The notes beneath the pieces are model-generated. The model saw only the letters and a list, made by a program, of their open reading frames with translations. It did no database searches and was not told the origin of the DNA. This document shows, one piece after another, positions 63,788 through 64,000 of a DNA stretch of 64,000 nt. Source of the stretch: Rhodospirillaceae bacterium LM-1 (GTDB taxonomy: Bacteria; Pseudomonadota; Alphaproteobacteria; Rhodospirillales; WMHbin7). The translations under genes and the position numbers were made by a program. The stretch lies in the NCBI GenBank assembly GCA_902725215.1, contig CACUVI010000029.1, positions 1-64,000 on the forward strand. Reading direction: 5' to 3'. How positions within the stretch are numbered: the stretch's first letter is position 1; every line of letters starts with the position of its first letter.

Positions 63788-64000
63788 GTTTCAGGCTCTC
63801 CTCGCGGAAGGCAGGCGCATTGGCGTTGAAGCTGCGGAAGGCCCTGAGAACGGTTCCCTTGTCCTGGCCCAGTTCGTTCAGGAACCTGTCGGCAAGCGCC
63901 GTCGTATTGGGGGTTTCCATCGGCCCGAAGCAGCCGAAGCAGCCGCGATGCGACGCCGGACACAAACCGCCGCAACCCGCTTGCGTGACAGGGCCCAGAC
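63780..64000 (-). CDS. [NiFe] hydrogenase small (delta) subunit, cut by window end
   Basis: The visible C-terminal 73 residues read LGPVTQAGCGGLCPASHRGC then FGCFGPMETPN, the distal iron-sulfur cysteine cluster of group 3b small subunits. The gene continues past the right edge. Its stop overlaps the large-subunit start by 8 bp, so the two are co-translated. Confidence 0.88.

Overview
The window looks like a chromosomal segment of a free-living, GC-rich alphaproteobacterium, probably Rhodospirillales (Magnetospirillum-like). The evidence is the core-gene set (LepA, NudC, bifunctional mannose-1-phosphate guanylyltransferase, peptide deformylase, B12-dependent methylmalonyl-CoA mutase, SPINDLY-type glycosyltransferase, CHAD protein, CBS-PAS-GGDEF-EAL protein) and a group 3b-like [NiFe] hydrogenase at the right edge. 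The assignment is by resemblance only. Two core blocks flank about 34 kb of accessory DNA.

Region 1 (0.1-8.2 kb): a LysR regulator faces an operon of allophanate hydrolase, a Tat-exported peptide-type binding protein, two permeases and a fused double ATPase. No urea carboxylase is present, so the operon probably serves uptake and hydrolysis of an amide or ureido compound.

Region 2 (8.2-42.2 kb): a mosaic integrated or mobilizable island. 8.2-16.3 kb holds a MobA/MobL relaxase, IS66, IS481 and IS5 remnants, a large RecD-like helicase-nuclease and a possible mobilization accessory gene, bracketed by two direct copies of a 95-bp IS-end-like repeat. 16.5-28.3 kb is a defence block on the minus strand: a DUF2779 nuclease, then a tightly coupled five-gene operon (Phd-like antitoxin, SNF2 helicase, ASCH-domain protein, long type III-like Mod, Res with PD-DxK nuclease). 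28.3-36.6 kb holds two lipoproteins, small genes of unknown function, a PD-(D/E)XK-EVE protein with a WYL regulator, a PcfJ/HIRAN-like protein and a superinfection-immunity-like membrane protein. Several of these genes share a 15-bp inverted motif (TGACC-N5-TGTCA) close to the start codon. 36.7-42.2 kb holds a coupling protein without visible membrane segments, a minimal MobA/MobL protein, two unknown genes and a serine recombinase whose reading frame runs into a tRNA-Arg(ACG) gene, the likely right boundary.

Region 3 (42.2-64 kb): ordinary core genes: lipoproteins, sugar-nucleotide synthesis, deformylase, PfkB kinase, NudC, LepA, SPINDLY glycosyltransferase, methylmalonyl-CoA mutase, a Nudix protein, CHAD protein, SPOR lipoprotein, a c-di-GMP signalling protein with a CheY-like partner, and a hydrogenase operon (small subunit cut by the window end, large subunit, maturation protease).

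The strongest candidates for something undescribed are the restriction operon with an antitoxin-like leader and an ASCH reader, and the WYL-associated gene set sharing the TGACC-N5-TGTCA motif.
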